From Polyangium sp. 6x1 (GTDB lineage: Bacteria > Myxococcota_A > Polyangia > Polyangiales > Polyangiaceae): DNA of 64,000 nt. Both the position numbers and the translations under genes were made by a program. The stretch's first letter is position 1. Every line of letters begins with the position of its first letter. Location: the NCBI RefSeq assembly GCF_029946515.1, contig NZ_JARZHH010000017.1, positions 115,671-179,670 on the forward strand. The letters run 5' to 3'. Below the pieces are notes generated by a model. That model had not been told where the DNA came from. It made no database searches and worked only from the letters and a program-made list of their open reading frames with translations. Positions 62,991 through 64,000 of this stretch are shown here, piece after piece.

Positions 62991-63530
62991 TCAATCCGTA
63001 ATCGCCCGCGTCCCCGCGCGCGGGTGTTCCCCCTCGCCCTGCGCGACGGGAAGGCGCTCGACGTCGATGATCGCGACGAGATCCTTGGTCATGGCCTGGA
63101 TGGGGCGATGCGAATCGGCCTTCATCTGCGCCGAAAGCTCGTCCTCGTGAATGTCCCGGAAGCCGAGGACGGACTCCACGGCCAAACCGAGCGGCCCCCC
63201 CGCGCCCTCCACGACGGCCATCGCGCCCGCGCGCTCTCCGCCCGCGCCGAGGATCGACGCGAGGTCGACGACGCCGACGATCTCGCCGCGCACGTGCGTG
63301 ATCCCGAGCAGCCAGCGCGGGAGGCCCGGCAGCGCGGTGATCTCGGGGATCGGGACGATCTCGCGCAAGACCTCGACCGGGATCCCGAGGCGCTGCGCGC
63401 CCGCGCCGACGAGCGCGACCCGGGCGGCGAGCCGGCGAGGCCCGTCGTCGCTCGCCGCCTGGGCCAGGCGCTCGGCGCGCCGCCGGAAGATCTCCTCGCG
63501 CGCCGCGTCGCTTTCGTGTCGTGATTTCAT
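62991..63530 (-). CDS. cheW: CheW-like scaffold protein
   Basis: A 179-residue protein whose ATG overlaps the stop of the upstream cheR gene by four bases (ATGA). After an Arg/Ala-rich helix of about 35 residues, the CheW fold appears: RVALVGAGAQRLGIPVEVL, REIVPIPEITALPGLPRWLLGITHVRGEIVGVVDL and GPLGLAVESVLGFRDI. CheW couples receptors to CheA. The N-terminal extension is longer than in E. coli CheW. Translationally coupled within the operon. Confidence 0.9.
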   Translation of the reverse strand: MKSRHESDAAREEIFRRRAERLAQAASDDGPRRLAARVALVGAGAQRLGIPVEVLREIVPIPEITALPGLPRWLLGITHVRGEIVGVVDLASILGAGGERAGAMAVVEGAGGPLGLAVESVLGFRDIHEDELSAQMKADSHRPIQAMTKDLVAIIDVERLPVAQGEGEHPRAGTRAITD

Positions 63531-64000
63531 AAGAGCCCTTCCTTGACGAACCGCACGGCGTCGAGGAGCTGCCCCGCCGTGGTCTCGCCGTCCTCGACAC
63601 GCGCGTCGCGCGCGGATTTCGCGAGGACGGCTTCGAGCGCGCGTCCCTGCGTGATGGCCTGCCCGACATGACCGGCTTTTTGCAGCGCGACGACGTACCA
63701 GTAACGCGCGAGGACGTGCTCGGGCCGCAGGAACAGCGTCCGCCGCAGGTCCTCCACGGCGGGCTCGGGCTCACCGCGCTCGAGCGAGAGCTGTGCCCGG
63801 ATCATGTATCCGATCGGCGCCGTCGAGGGCTGCTCGAGCAGCGCCGCCACGACCGCGAGCGCGGCGGCGGGGTCGCTCGCATCGGCGAGCCGCAAGGCCT
63901 CCGCCTCCGCCATAAGGGGCTTCGCGGGCGCGGGGGCCGGGGGCGGCGCCGGGGCGGGGCGAACCGCCGCGCGCGCCGGTCGTCCGGCCGCGGCGAGCGA
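63527..64000 (-). CDS. CheR-type methyltransferase C-terminal TPR region (5' partial)
   Basis: The frame is open to the right edge, so only the C-terminal 157 residues are visible: a Pro/Ala-rich linker, then two to three TPRs (YMIRAQLSLERGEPEPAVEDL, LRRTLFLRPEHVLARYWYVVAL) and the ending DGETTAGQLLDAVRFV. The last element resembles the DGxTAGRL end of CheR proteins that carry C-terminal TPRs, as in myxobacterial FrzF-type enzymes. The catalytic domain would lie beyond the window, so the identity is inferred from this tail and from its place directly before cheW-mcp-cheA. Confidence 0.7.
   Translation of the reverse strand, partial: SLAAAGRPARAAVRPAPAPPPAPAPAKPLMAEAEALRLADASDPAAALAVVAALLEQPSTAPIGYMIRAQLSLERGEPEPAVEDLRRTLFLRPEHVLARYWYVVALQKAGHVGQAITQGRALEAVLAKSARDARVEDGETTAGQLLDAVRFVKEGLL

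Noticed and set aside
59332..63150. A 1272-codon plus-strand open frame antisense to the CheA and receptor genes
   Set aside because: It is His/Arg/Asp-rich with no domain, and the opposite strand encodes two textbook chemosensory proteins. Long antisense frames are expected in high-GC DNA.

Overview
This 64 kb window is high-GC, densely packed chromosomal DNA whose gene style points to a myxobacterium, most likely of the Polyangiales (Sorangium/Polyangium relatives). The signs are lipoproteins with long Gly/Ser linkers after the lipobox, a MopE-type metal-binding motif, Cys-rich CGNGxCD repeats, RCC1 and FG-GAP lipoproteins, a membrane Ser/Thr kinase with TPRs beside a myxobacterial-type sigma factor, TonB-domain/receptor fusions, and a chemosensory operon with a hybrid CheA. 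No rRNA, tRNA, insertion sequence, prophage or CRISPR array was seen. The taxonomic call is an inference from gene content only.

Layout. 0-5 kb: the 3' part of an MscS channel, then small envelope proteins and a membrane protein with an unusual M50-like motif. 5-11.5 kb: a sterol-type glycosyltransferase, a TonB-domain/TonB-dependent receptor with a coupled lipoprotein, and a Cys-repeat lipoprotein. 11.6-15.3 kb: a sigma factor divergent from a kinase that carries an N-terminal anti-sigma-like zinc motif. 15.3-21.3 kb: RCC1 lipoprotein, small hypotheticals, a Tat-exported cytokinin-dehydrogenase-like flavoenzyme and a GDPD lipoprotein with a dockerin-like insert. 21.8-25.2 kb: pstSCAB with every junction overlapping. 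25-30.8 kb: lipoproteins, then a methyltransferase/MerR divergon with a SoxR-like operator.

30.9-45 kb holds the most distinctive block. It contains an orphan type VI secretion module: vgrG, a DUF2169 protein, a 1402-residue PAAR-like/RHS protein and a small downstream gene, all on the minus strand, with two more DUF2169 genes and a VgrG-tail-like gene alongside. The RHS tip aligns along its length with colicin E-type HNH DNases, and the small gene matches the colicin immunity (Im) family. The tip has clearly lower GC than the RHS body. The logic is a spike-delivered DNA-cutting toxin with its own antidote.

45-54.5 kb: an FG-GAP lipoprotein pair, and a TetR-controlled set on the minus strand (Baeyer-Villiger-type monooxygenase, SMP-30/NHL lipoprotein, SDR) with a perfect 20-bp palindrome between regulator and operon. 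54.5-55.5 kb is a small low-confidence patch with frame-broken remnants. 55.5-59.2 kb: ferritin-like and Cys-rich proteins, a LysR/DoxX/nitroreductase divergon. 59.2-64 kb: a chemosensory operon cheR(TPR)-cheW-mcp-cheA/REC that runs off the right edge.
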